Source of the DNA: Protopterus annectens
Lineage: Eukaryota; Chordata; Ceratodontiformes; Protopteridae
Assembly (NCBI RefSeq): GCF_019279795.1
Contig: NC_056726.1
Coordinates: 1,135,691,182 to 1,135,755,181 of the forward strand
Direction of reading: 5' to 3'
DNA length: 64,000 nucleotides
Part shown: positions 20,190 through 30,897 of the stretch, in pieces
Numbering within the stretch: position 1 is the first letter of the stretch
Layout: the number at the start of each line of letters is the position of its first letter
Translations under genes and position numbers: made by a program
Notes under the pieces: model-generated
What the model saw: only the letters and a program-made list of their open reading frames with translations
Told to the model about the DNA's origin: nothing
The model's database searches: none

Positions 20190-23000
20190 AAACTAAGAGT
20201 AATGTTACTCAATGGCAGAAGTCTAAACCTCAAGATGCATGCACTCGAAACTCTCCTTAGCATGGAGAACATTGATATCTGTGCAGTAACAGAAACCTGG
20301 TTCATGGCTCCCGAGAGCACCCCAGCATTACCAGGTTATACCTCATACCATGCTTTTCAGCCCCAAAACTTGGACTGAACTACAAAAGGAGGGGGAGTAT
20401 CAATATTCATCAAAGATACCCACACCTCCAGGTTGGTGGCACAGCACGAAGCATCCTAGACTATCCATCTGCAACTAACAGTGGGTAAAACTGCCTTCCA
20501 GTTTATAGCCTGCTACAGACCACCCTCCCAAACCCAGGAACCCCACTCAGCCTTCCTGAGAACACTGGAAAATATGAAGGTCTCTCCAAACACCATTATA
20601 TTGGGCGACTTCAACTATCCAAACATAGACTGGGAGCATTACTCTAGCTCCAACACCCTAGCCCAAAAGTTCCTAGAATTCATAAACTCAAATGCTATGG
20701 AACAACTTGTTACCACTCCCACAAGAGGGGAAAACATACTGAACCTGATCATCACCAACATGGGGACTCTATGCTTCAGACCAGAAGTGTATCCCTCACT
20801 GGTAAGATCAGACCATAAACTAATCCATCTGGATATTCACATCCAGACCCCACCCCCTGCCCAGAAAACCACAGTGAAAAACTTCTCTAAAGTAAATTTC
20901 ACACTCCTCAAAACCGAGGTGGAATCCTTCAAAACCCCCGGGCCTGTGGAAAATACGGCCCAGACCACAGAATCCTTTATAAATGCATTCTATGAACACC
21001 TTCAGGAATGCATGGATCATGCGATCCCATATAAAACCAAGACCCAATCCTCCAAAGGCAGACGTCCTGTCTGGTGGACCCCAGCCATAAACAAACTATA
21101 CAATAGAAGGAGGAAGCTACTACATGATAGAGCAAAATCCCAAAAAGGGAAGGCATCTCTGATCAGTATTAGCAAAAAACTATGGGCACTCATAAAATCA
21201 TCTAAGGCCAGCTTCGAGAGAAAAATTGCACAGGACACTAAGGATAATCACAAGGCTTTCTTTAGTTATGTTAGGAACCTGGATGGGAATTCCCAGATAT
21301 GCTCAGAATTAGTCCAAAATGACAAAAAATACACCGAACCCACAGACATTGTCAACATCCTAGCTGACAGGTTCAGTGCAAACTTCTCCCACCTCTCCTC
21401 ACCAAAAGGGCAAATATCTATCCCAGCAGAGTGCTGCCCCCCTGACATCTCAGATGCTCAGGTAAGAGCCGCCCTCTCCAAAGCACACAACACAGCATCA
21501 ATGGGACCAGATAGTGTCCCGGGCTGCGTCCTACATGAACTCCAAGAAGAGCTAAACCCAAACATAGAACTACTGTTCAATCTCAGCCTTACTACAGGAT
21601 ATGTACCCAAAGAGTGGCGTACAGCAACAGTGGTCCCTCTCCACAAAGGTGGTGCCTCAACTGACCCTGGAAACTATCGCCCCATAAGCCTGACTAGCTT
21701 GGTCTGCAAAGCTATGGAAAGGATCATCATGGACCTCATAAATAAAGATATTGGGGACCTACAGACACTGGATCCTACCCAGTTCGGCTTTGTTACGGTC
21801 AGATCTTGCCTCTTAAACCTAGTCGGCTTCTTTGAAACTGTCACCAAGGCCATTGACGAAGGGAAGGTGGTCCACACAGCCTACCTGGACCTTGCAAAAG
21901 CCTTCGATACAATACCCCACTCAGGCATTATAGATAAGCTCACCAGCTTAAATATAAACCCCTATGTCACTAGATGGGTTGCAAACTGGCTCAAGGACAG
22001 AACCCACATGGTTAGAATTGCTGGAGCCATGTCAGACTCCAAACCAGTTACAAGTGGCATCCCACAAGGCTCAGTCCTGGGACCTCTCTTGTTCGGTATA
22101 TATTTCTCGGTGGTACAGGCCAACATGGAAGGACTGTGGCTGACCAAGTTCGCAGATGACTGCAAACTGGGTGCCATAATCGACTCTCCAGCCGACACAA
22201 GCATCCTCCAAAAGGGCCTCATAGAAACAGACAACTGGTGCCAGAGCCATGGCCTCAAGCTAAACACCAAAAAGTGTATAGTCATCCCCTTTGGCAAAAA
22301 TAAAGTGCCCACAAATTACCACATAGGTGGTAATCCATTAAGTACAGAAGAAGTAATTAGGGACCTGGGGACCCAAGTTGATAGCAATCTCTCATTTGAC
22401 AACCACGTGGCCAAAGTGGTTAGAAAAACATTTTATATAGCCCACCTAATCATGAAGAGATTCACATCTAGATCAGGGGAGGTCATCATGCCTTTTTACT
22501 CATCCCTCATCAGGCCCATAATCGAGTACAATGCCCATTTTGGGATGTACCTTACCAAACATCTGCAGCGGCTGGAAAGACCCCAAAGGTACCTCATGAA
22601 GAGGATCAAAGGGCTCAAACAGATGCCATATGCTGCCCGGTTAAAGAAACTCCAGCTCTACTCAGTGGCATATCGCCTGCTCAGAGGCGATCTGTGCCTG
22701 ATGTATAAAGCCATGTCCAACCCGAAATTAAGGGACATGCTGCACCTCAAAAAATCCAAATCCCATCGAACTACGCACTCGAGAGACTTGAACCTCAGCT
22801 CTGAAATAAATACGACATGCTGGAGGGACAAATTCATAACCCAGAGGCTCCCTTCACTCTGGAATAAAATCCCAGTCCAGGTTAGGCAGAGTCCCTCATT
22901 GACTCTCTTCAAGAGGAATCTTGATGAATGGATGGGAGATCGTAGGTTTACCCCGGATATCACTTCTGTGTCACTGTTAGACAGAGGCACAGTATACTAA
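20190..23000 (+). pseudogene. CR1-f ORF2: APE endonuclease and reverse transcriptase
   Basis: The CR1 replicase. The first part (about 20190-20480) has LRVMLLNGRSLNLKMHALET and ICAVTETWFMAPEST but carries TGA at 20376-20378 and TAG at 20457-20459. From 20481 an 839-codon stretch is open to the natural end. Its residues include ILGDFNYPNIDW (about 40-51, APE), VRSDHKLI (about 107-114, APE His), NYRPISLTSL, TAYLDLAKAFDTIPH (about 464), SGIPQGSVLGPLLFGIYF (about 522) and KFADDCKLG (about 555, catalytic). Oddities are GFVTVRSC where other copies have GFVKGRSC, and NAHFGMYL for NAPFGMYL. It would nick DNA and prime reverse transcription if whole. Confidence 0.85.
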
Positions 23001-23115
23001 CCTCGAAAAAGGGCATAGCAAAATTAATTTAAACTGGGTAGCAAAAGCCAAACATACTGTGGCTAGGCTTATAAATGCCCTAGGGCAGATAGCTTAGCAT
23101 GAACCTATGAACCTA

Positions 23116-25738
23116 AATACAAAAGGCGAGGGTGTATCCATTTTCATGAAAGATATCGACACCTCCAGGTTAGTGGCACAGCATGAGGCCTCTGAGACCA
23201 TCCATGTGCAACTAACAGTGGGCAAAGCTGCTTTTCAGATTGTAGCTTGCTACAGATCACCCACCTTGTCTCAGGACCCCCATTCAGCATTCCTGAGAAC
23301 CTTGGAAAATATAAAGGTCCTACCAAACACCATGATATTGGGTGATTTCAACTACCCAGACACTGACTGGGAAAACTACTCAAGTACTAACTCTTTTGCC
23401 CAATGCTTCCTAGAGTTTATAAAATCAAACACCCTGGAACAACTGATCACCACTCCCACAAGAGGTGACAACATATTGGACCTGATCATCACCAACATGG
23501 GGGATCAATGTTCCACACCAGAGGTAAACCCATTGCTGCTAAGATCAGACCATAAACTAATCACATTGGGCATCCACATCCCAACCCCACCCCCAGTCAA
23601 GTAAACCACTGTAAAAAACTTTTCAAAAGCAAACTTCACACTTCTCAAGACTGAGGTGGAAAGCTTCAAAGCCCCCTTGCTAAAGGATAATGCTGTCCAA
23701 ACCCCAGAATCCTTTACAAATGCATTCTATGAGCACCTACAGGAATGCATGGATCGAGCCATCCCAAGTAAAACCAAGACTCATTCCTCCAAAAAGAGGA
23801 AACCAGTCTGGTGGACCCTGGCCATAAATAAGCTATACAACAGAAGGAGGAAACTATTACATGATAGAGCAAACTCCCAAAAAGGGAAGGCATCCCTGAT
23901 CAGTATTAGCAAGAAACTACGATCCCTCATAAAATAATCTAAGGCCAGCTTCGAAAGAAAAATTGCCAAAGACTCTAAAGATAATCACAAAGCCTTCTTT
24001 AGCTATGTCAAGAATCTAGGTGGCAACACTCAGATCTGCTCTGAGCTAGTACAAAATGGCAAAAAATACACTGAACCAACTGACATTGCCAACATCCTGG
24101 CTGACAGGTTCAGTGCAAATTTTACCCCCCCCCCCACCCTCAAAAGGGCCCATGTCCATCTCAGAAGAATGTAGAGCCCCAGACATCACAGACACACAGG
24201 TGAAAACAGTCCTTTCCAAAGCCAAAAACACAGCATCAATGGGACCGGATGGTATCCCAGGCTGCGTCTTACACGAGCTCCAAAATGAACTAAACCCTCA
24301 CCTAAACTCACTGTTCAAACTCAGCCTTACCACAGGTTATGTACCCAACGAATGGTGTACAGCAACAGTTATCCCGCTCCACAAAGGTGGTGCCACAACG
24401 GATCCTGGGAACTATCACCCTATAAGCCTGACTAGCCTGGTCTGCAAAGCTATGGAGCGCATCATCATGGAACTCATTAACAGTGACATTGGGAACCTCC
24501 AGATACTGGACCCTACCCAATTCGGCTTTGTTAAAGGCAGATCTTGCCTCATAAACCTAGTTGACTTCTTTGAAACAGTTACCAAGGCCATAGATGAGGG
24601 AAAGAAAGTCCACATAGCCTACCTGGACCTCGCAAAGGCCTTCGACACCATTCCTCACTCTGACTTTATACACAAGCTTACCAGCTTGAACATTAACCCC
24701 TATGTCACAAGATGGGTTGCCAACTGGCTCATGGATAGAACTCACATGGTCAGAGTTGCAGGTGCCATGTCCGTCTCTAAACCGGTTACAAGTGGCGTCA
24801 CACAGGGCTCAGTCCTGGGACCCCTCCTGTTCGGTATATACTTCTCTGAGGTACAGGCAAGCACAGAAGGACTATAGCTGACCAAGTTCGCAGATGATTG
24901 CAAACTGGGGGCCATAATTGACTCTCCAGCTAACAAAGACATCCTCCAGAAGGGTCTCACAGAGATGAATACCTGGTGTCAGAACCATGGCCTCAAGCTA
25001 AATGCCAAAAAGTGCATAGTCATCCCCTTTGGGAAAAACAAAGTTCCCACAAACTACCACATAGGTGGTAATCCACTAACTACAGAAGATGTAATTAGGG
25101 ATATGGGGACCCAAGTAGATGGCAACCTCTCCTTTGATAATCACATTGCCAAAGTGGTTAGAAAATCCTTCTATGTAGCCCACCTAATCATGAAAGAGTT
25201 CACATCTATATCAAGAGTGGTCATTGTGCCCCTCTACTCATCAATCATCAGGCCCATAATAGAGTACAATGCCCCATTTGGAATGTACCTTACTTAACAC
25301 CTGCAACAGCTGGAAAGACCACAGAAGTACCTCACCAAGAGGATCGTGGGCCTCAAACAGATGCCCAATGCAGCTCGACTAAAGAAACTCCACTTCTACT
25401 TGGTTGCTTACCGCCTACTCAGAGGTGATCTCTGCCTGACGTACAAGGCTATGTCTAACCCAGAATTAATGGACATTCTCCACCTCAAGAAAACCAAATC
25501 TCTTAGAGCCACATGCTCTAGGGATTTAAACCTCAGCACAACAATATATAGGACATGCTGGAGAGATAGATTCCTGTCCCAGAGACTTCCCTCACTCTGG
25601 AATAGAATCCCAATCTATGTTAGGCAAAGCCCCTCACTAACTCTCTTCAAGAGAAATCTTGACGAGTGGATGGGAAGTCGGAAATTTACCCCGGGGATCA
25701 CTGCAGTGGCCCTGCTGGACAGAGGCTTAGGAAACTAA
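23116..25738 (+). pseudogene. CR1-e ORF2, remainder after CR1-f
   Basis: Continues the APE domain (GEGVSIFMKDIDTSR, VACYRSPTLSQ, ILGDFNYPDTDWEN, LLRSDHKLIT) to a TAA at 23602-23604. The same frame runs on to another TAA at 23935-23937 (TCA in other copies). A frameshift lies in the C-run at 24124-24136. RT follows: VIPLHKGGATTDPGNYHPISL, AYLDLAKAFDTIPH, SGVTQGSVLGPLLF (Thr in place of the usual Pro). TAG at 24875-24877 replaces a Trp codon just before KFADDCKLG, and a TAA at 25295-25297 replaces Arg. The C-terminal part is intact to LLDRGLGN. It is more decayed than CR1-f, as expected for the older host copy. Confidence 0.85.
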
Positions 25739-25820
25739 TCTAAAAGGGAGGCGAAAGCCAACACATTCTGGCTAGGCTTATAAATGCCCTTGGCCAGATA
25801 GCCTAGTACCTACCTATGAA

Positions 25821-26196
25821 CCAACTATTGAGGATTTTCTAACGCTGTTGAAAGATGTTGCATTGCTGGAAACAAGAATAAACAAGAATCAAAGAAATGA
25901 GAATCTTTCCTAGGAAATGGATCAATAATCCTTGGGATAAAGTCCTCTCTCTTATTGAGACTCTTAAAACAGACTCAGCATTACTTAACCGAAGAGGTTA
26001 GGAAGTATAACGACCTCATCTAACGTGTAACTTTCTTAATTTGTATTATCTGATTGTATTTCCTTATTCATACTTTATTTGAGGCTGTTTGTACACTTGT
26101 AAATAGTTTATTTTATAATTGTTTAAAATATAAAAGTTTATCATATTTTAGCTGGAAAAAATTAATAAAATTTTTTTGAACAAAAAAAAAAAAAAA
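25821..26196 (+). pseudogene. L1/Tx1-like ORF2 end, 3' UTR and A-tail
   Basis: The third L1 piece: TIEDFLTLLKDVALLETRI (the conserved LLKDxxLLE block near the L1/Tx1 ORF2 end), one frame change, then FPRKWINNPWDKVLSLIET and a stop near 26000. An AT-rich 3' UTR ends in a run of about 17 A at 26181-26197, followed at once by the 17-bp target repeat. The frame at 25821 continues that left at 17835. Confidence 0.75.
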
Positions 26197-26213
26197 AGAA
26201 TAAGCTTTAAGGA

Positions 26214-26887
26214 GCTAAGACTTTGAAGAGCAAGAATTCTGCATTCGGTGCTATGCATGCACTTTGTTTAATCCATGTTTTGCAGCTACATGATATGTGT
26301 TTGGTCAAGTTTTAATATCATCACACATATATCTTCCAGTGTTGAATTTTATTCTGTAGAAAGAGAGCTGCACAATCAACAAAAACACTTCACTACTGTA
26401 TATTTATTAAACTAATTAATACAGTAAGTCATTAAACAGGATATGTTGAAGTTTGAACAAGTATAAAGCATTAAGTACAGTCAAAAGGTAAACATGTCCC
26501 CAGAGATGCTAAATGCCATGCTACTTCACTAAATGGTGAAATACAAGACTCAGTGTTTATAAAAAGACAGCAGCTAATATGGCATCATCAACACTAATGG
26601 CTGACAAAAGTAATAATGCTCAACAAATGGCTGACATCAGGGAATGAATGCACAATGATGTTGTGAGACCTCAGGCTGGCATCGGGGAATGAATGCACAA
26701 TGATGTTGTGAGGCCTCATGATGCAGGTTGAAGGTCTTACCACTTCTGGAAGGGCATTAATTCCCTGATAGCACTCAACCTGGAGGGCATTTTTACACTT
26801 AGAGAATGATCTACATGTTTTTTTTTATTTTTGTTTGTTTTTTATTACAATATACATTTTATATTTTTGTTTAAAAATGTTTCATTG
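26214..26887. other. Unannotated flank with a 45-bp tandem duplication
   Basis: No gene or known element seen. Two 45-bp units, 26628-26672 and 26673-26717, are direct copies differing at three positions (core GGGAATGAATGCACAATG). The rest is AT-rich. Confidence 0.5.
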
Positions 26888-27118
26888 TCTTCTTCTTCTT
26901 CTTTTGGCTGCTCCTGTCAGGGGTCGCCACAGCAGATCAACTGTTTCCATTTCTTCCTGTCCTCTGCATCTTAATCTGTCACACCAGCCACCTGCATGTA
27001 CTCTCTCACCACATCCATAAACCTTATCTTAGGCCTTCCTGTTTTCCTGTTACCTGGCAGCTTCATCCTTAGCATCTTTTTCCCAATATACTCTGCATCC
27101 ATCCTCAGCAGACCTCCC
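26888..27118 (-). mobile_element. RTE LINE 3' end fragment
   Basis: On the minus strand this reads as the end of an RTE (Expander-like) ORF and its 3' UTR: TGGGAGGTCTGCTGAGGATG ... CTGTGGCGACCCCTGACAGG ... and a repeated AAG tail (CTTCTTCTTCTT on the plus strand at 26888-26902). The 3' part matches the plus-strand copy ending at 62366. It is 5'-truncated to about 230 bp. Confidence 0.75.
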
Positions 27119-27615
27119 AACCATTCTGAATTACTCGGTTTTTACTGAGTTTTGGGGTCCAAATGAAGGGGTGCCACGATTCCCGAGTGGCACCCATTCA
27201 TTTCCGATTTTTTTCTTTTGTTTTTCTAAATTTTTAAAATATCCCGCTGTCGGAGCTGACGTCATCACATGTGCAATGACATCAGCACCATCAGGCTGCC
27301 AGCCAGTCGGAATTGAGCTCAAGGAGCTTGCATCATTATTTCCGGCTGGCTGGTGGTTAAGTTAATGGCGGGAATTGCAAGCCGCGAAGCTGAAGAACAG
27401 AAGAGGCAGACGGAGCCGGGATTAATGGCAGCATCAGCATGGGGAACAGACAGAAGAGGGCCAGGGAATGGGTACAGCGAGCCCATGGAGCCGGGATTAA
27501 TGGCAGCAGCAGGCGGGGATACAGCGAGCCCTGAAACGGAGCTGGGATTAATGGCGGCAATAGCAACATGAGGAACAGAAGAGGCCGAGCACTACTCTGG
27601 GTGAGGTTACCAGAG

Positions 27616-27620
<5 letters not shown>
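27119..27620. repeat. Unclassified GC-rich segment with hairpins and a repeated GGGATTAATGGC motif
   Basis: A compositionally distinct stretch. A near-perfect 16-bp inverted repeat with a 9-base loop lies at 27162-27202 (arms AATGAAGGGGTGCCAC and GTGGCACCCATTCATT). A second inverted pair built on CCAGCCAG / CTGGCTGG lies near 27297-27355. The motif GGGATTAATGGC recurs near 27418, 27494 and 27545. The 72-codon plus-strand open stretch 27353-27571 (repeating EPGLMAA) follows this repeat, and I do not regard it as a gene. Family unknown. It may be the 5' part of a non-autonomous element. Confidence 0.4.

Positions 27621-27683
<63 letters not shown>
27619..27683. repeat. (GT)n microsatellite
   Basis: About 32 uninterrupted GT units. 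Open stretches across it on both strands are low-complexity artefacts. Confidence 0.95.
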
Positions 27684-27684
<1 letters not shown>

Positions 27685-28867
27685 TCAGAGTTATACAGGT
27701 CATGCCTGTCATGTGGAGCCTGCAAGGGGGCTTGGCCATTCTGCAAAAAAAAAAAAATCAAAGGAGGACAGTGACATTGAACATTTGCTCTTGCCATATT
27801 TTTGTACTTCTGTTTTATAATTCTGCAACTTGCACTTACAAGTCCCAGAACTGCAGTAGGGAGCCTTTGAAAGATTTTGGCAATGGAGATCATGTTTTCT
27901 GAGTTTTCAAATTCATTCATTCATTTACACATTCATTTTTATTACTTGCATAATCAAGTTTAGGACCCTGCCTACTCAGATATCAGTCTAAAGCACGATT
28001 AAGCTCTGGATATCATACAAATGCAAACTCACACGCATCTTCATGCCTGCATGTAGAAATGAACAGGCACTCACACACACGTCTACACATAAATTATGAC
28101 AGTAATCTGATACTTTTAAATACTGAAGCAACTCATTGTTCAGGTGAAAAGTGCTTATCATCGATGTTTCCCTGCAGCTTTATGATTTTTGTTTCCACTC
28201 ACTGGGAAAAGATTTCTTTGACTAGTGATTAAGCCTCATGGTGGTGCTTGCTTATCCTTAAGCTTGTTTTGGACACAGCCATTAATAAACATAGTGTCAT
28301 TTAGTTTAATTCTCATTAACCCGCATGACATGAGAATGATATTGAACCTTTAAGCTAGCTCATGCCCTGCTGACATCATAAAGATTTTTCATGTTTTAGC
28401 ATCAGAATATTTCCACAGCACATGCATATAAAACAGGAAGGCAGTGCATAGTGTATTTTGCTCAAACAAGACCGGGCTCCTTCCTGAAATAGCATTGATA
28501 CATATTTACCTAAAGTGTCTTCAGTGTGAAATAAATTACTTATTACAACTTATTATATATCTAACATGACTGTGAACACAAAAAGGCAGAAGCTACAATA
28601 TGAACAGAACTCAGATGGATGAAGTAGTGTGCGAACATAAGAGAGAGAGGCTGCCTGTTTACACAACTAGGAAGGATCATCAGGTATTACAGTTACAGCA
28701 CAGGAATGAGTTTTTCTTAAGCTGTGTTTCAGTAAGCCAGCAGTTATATATAATCATATAACTCATACTAGATCTAAGAGGTTTCTCAATAATTGTTAAC
28801 TTTCAAGATTCTACACATTAATAATTTGGCTTAATGTTATTCTACTAAAATGATGTCTCATGCTTCA
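27684..28867. other. Unannotated AT-rich sequence
   Basis: An A run lies at about 27746-27758. Otherwise I see no gene, RNA or element I can name. Short open stretches are not supported by motifs. Confidence 0.4.
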
Positions 28868-28975
28868 CATGGGCTGGCAACTTGGCACATAAAAATCTAC
28901 TGCCAATCATTAGCGGACCGGAGTTCCGCTGTAGCGACCCCTAACTGGGAAAAGCCGAAAGACACAACAACAATA
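28868..28975 (+). repeat. SINE tail fragment with RTE-like 3' end
   Basis: About 105 bp nearly identical to 33497-33590: GGCTGGCAACT, then AAAATCTACTGCCAATCATT, AGCGGACCGGAGTTCC, and CGACCCCTAACTGGGAAAAG ending CCGAAAGA. The end resembles the RTE 3' terminus at 62325-62355 (CGACCCCTAACAGGAGCAGC). The tRNA-like head is absent, so this is a 5'-truncated SINE copy. Confidence 0.6.
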
Positions 28976-29077
28976 TTACTTGCTGAGTTTTTGTTGATAA
29001 CTTTGCTTTGCTTTTTGATTTGTTTTTGATGACATAAATGCAAAGCACTTATTTGGCAGAGTTACATTTTTTTTTTA

Positions 29078-29325
29078 ACATTTGTTAACTGGGAAAGTCC
29101 CACTTGTAACAAACCAATTTTCAGGGGAGACCCGAGGAGAAATGCTCCAGACTCATGTCTTTGTAACATGGGAGGAAACCAGAACACAGGGAGAAAATCC
29201 ACATGAACACAAGGAGAACATGCAGACTCCACACAGAAGGCAGCCCAGCCAAGAATTGAACCAGAGAACCTCTTTCTGTGAGATGACAATGCAAACCGCT
29301 GCACCACTGCACCATCCTTAACATG
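29078..29325 (-). mobile_element. V-type tRNA-derived SINE
   Basis: On the minus strand it starts with a tRNA-like head (GTGCAGTGGTGCAGCGG A-box region; GGTTCAATTCT B-box, plus-strand 29252-29262). A core follows with CTGTGTGGAGTCTGCATG, TTCTCC, TTTCCTCCCATG and AAAGACATGAG, as in the V-SINE family of fishes (DANA/Lun1 type). Its tail ends AGTGGGACTTTCCCAGTT. A second copy is at 35103-35352 and a tail fragment at 38596-38700. Confidence 0.7.
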
Positions 29326-30251
29326 TTGCAGCTAGCCAAAAATAGCACTAGCAGAACAAATTACATAACCAAAATATTTCTTGGGGTTATATTCTCTTGA
29401 CAACTAAATTATCACATAGTATATTAAAATATTGCTGGCATTTATTGAAGAAAAATATAAGTTGTGGGCTTAACTTGGTACTGGAGGTTCAGATATGTCA
29501 CAGGACATTCAGTTTAATTTAGTTGCCCAGTGAGTACATACAGATGGGTGTGATTGTGGAAGCAGACTTTTATGATGGAAAAGTTCTGAATTGGGCAGAT
29601 TTGTCATTATTGGCTCATGTGTTTTGTTTCATTGCCTACAGTACAGATTACTGGTAAAATGTTCAAACAATAAATTTAAAATGCGCTCTAACATGTGTGT
29701 TGTATTATACAAGGAATATAATTTAATAAAGTCAGGAAGGTGTATAAAGAAAATAACACATGTATGTTTCTTGTTTTGTGTGCAAGGGGCCAATGATTTG
29801 AAAACAGCCCAAAGGTAATCTTTATCCACCACTGGCTGGATGCATTTTCTTTGGATGTGGTGTGTGTGCGTTTCAATGCTGTTTCAATGAATGTGAGTTT
29901 CAAGGGCAAAGTTTAATGTCAAGCCTATTTTCATTGTGACACAGTATTGCTTTGTTTACCAGATGATGTCTTTTAGTGTTTCTGCATTGTTGTGCTGTAA
30001 AATGTAAAAATAAAATTCAAATCATTGTAGAAGTAAAGCAGTATGCATACATTAGTGTTTATGGTAAATGGGGCAAAATAGCCAGGTAACAGGACACTGG
30101 AATTGCTGCAAGGGGACTCTGGTCTGGTGCCATGTTTTGGTTGTCTGTTCAATTTGCGTTCGAAAGTTGGTATCCAGCAATTCCATTGGAGTGGGTGGGG
30201 TTACATAATTATGTATGCAAATTAGATGTTAATCAGCATACAGATTTGTAC
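29326..30251. other. Unannotated sequence
   Basis: AT-rich, with no gene, RNA or element that I can name. Short open stretches (29591-29818 and its complement) have no domain. Confidence 0.4.
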
Positions 30252-30593
30252 CTATTTTTCATGGGCCTTGTCCAGATTTATTGATGTTTCCAGGTTGAGA
30301 GGTATGCTCCTCAGCACATGTCCAAACCAACATAATCTTGCCTCCCTGGCTTTATCTCCAAACCTTCCAACCTGGGCTGACCCTCTAATATACTTATTCC
30401 TAATCCTGTCCATCCTTGCCACACCCAGTGCAAATCTTAACATCTTCAGCTCTGCCACGTGAAGCTCTGACTCTTGCCTTTTTGTCAGTGCCACTGTCTC
30501 CAACCCATATAACATAGCTGGTCTCACTACCCTCTTGTAGACCTTCCCTTTCACTCTTACTGGTACCCGTCTGTCACAAATCACTCCTGACAC
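30252..30593 (-). pseudogene. RTE C-terminal region
   Basis: Reads GVICDRRVPVRVKGKVYKRV, RPAMLYGLETVALTKRQES, LKMLRFALGVARMDRIRNKY and VGRFGDKAREARLCWFGHVL, the conserved RTE C-terminus. Bases 30594-30897 upstream are the decayed middle of the same protein (MNEREDRGMVRMQGVEL-type, several stops). The last residues after GHVL are foreign, so the 3' end is replaced. Confidence 0.8.
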
Positions 30594-30897
30594 TCTTCTT
30601 CACCCACTCCATCCTGCCTGTACTCTCTTCTTCACCTCTCTTCCACACTCACCATTACTCTGAACTGTTGATTACAAGTATTTAAACTCATCCACCTTCG
30701 CCAACTCTACTCCCTGCATCCTCACCATTCCTCTATCCTCCCTCTCATTCACACACATATATTCTGTCTTAGTCCTGCTAACCTTCATTCCTCTTCTCTC
30801 TAGAGCATATCTCCACCTCTCCAGCGTCCCCTCAACCTGTTCCCTATGGGGACTCCTGTCTGATCTCGTCTGTTAACCTGTACATCACCATTACAAA

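Larger units (their letters stand above)
19002..23115 (+). mobile_element. CR1 LINE (CR1-f), best-preserved full-length copy
   Basis: A full-length CR1 of about 4.1 kb with a 5' UTR (19002-19197), ORF1 (19198-20172), ORF2 (about 20190-23000) and a 3' UTR ending in ATGAACCTATGAACCTA at 23098-23115. It is inserted in the APE domain of CR1-e. It is the youngest LINE in the stack by position and has the fewest lesions. Confidence 0.85.
17833..25822 (+). mobile_element. CR1 LINE (CR1-e), essentially full length, split by CR1-f
   Basis: Plus-strand CR1 with ORF1 (17840-18770), the ORF2 start (18790-19001) and, after the inserted CR1-f (19002-23115), the rest of ORF2 (23116-25738) and the 3' tail to 25822. 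The APE endonuclease reading resumes directly after CR1-f (DLK ... KGEGVSIFMKD), which shows that CR1-f was inserted into CR1-e. The outer flanks are L1-like ORF2: the frame ends in FTP before and continues PTIEDF after, with a shared CCA. Confidence 0.8.
13692..26213 (+). mobile_element. L1/Tx1-like LINE insertion, split by three CR1 insertions
   Basis: A single 5'-truncated L1/Tx1-like copy lies in three pieces: 13709-13978 (RT palm), 16617-17835 (C-terminal region) and 25821-26196 (end of ORF2, 3' UTR and A-tail). The outer borders carry an identical 17-bp direct repeat, agaataagctttaagga, at 13692-13708 and 26197-26213, right after the poly-A. This is a classic target-site duplication made by L1-type insertion, and it proves that everything between belongs to or was inserted into this copy. 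The element's own DNA is only about 1.9 kb of the 12.5 kb. Confidence 0.8.

Noticed and set aside
27357-27920. 187-codon minus-strand open stretch with a long Thr-His run
   Set aside because: It is created by the GT microsatellite and has no domain. The repeat explains it.
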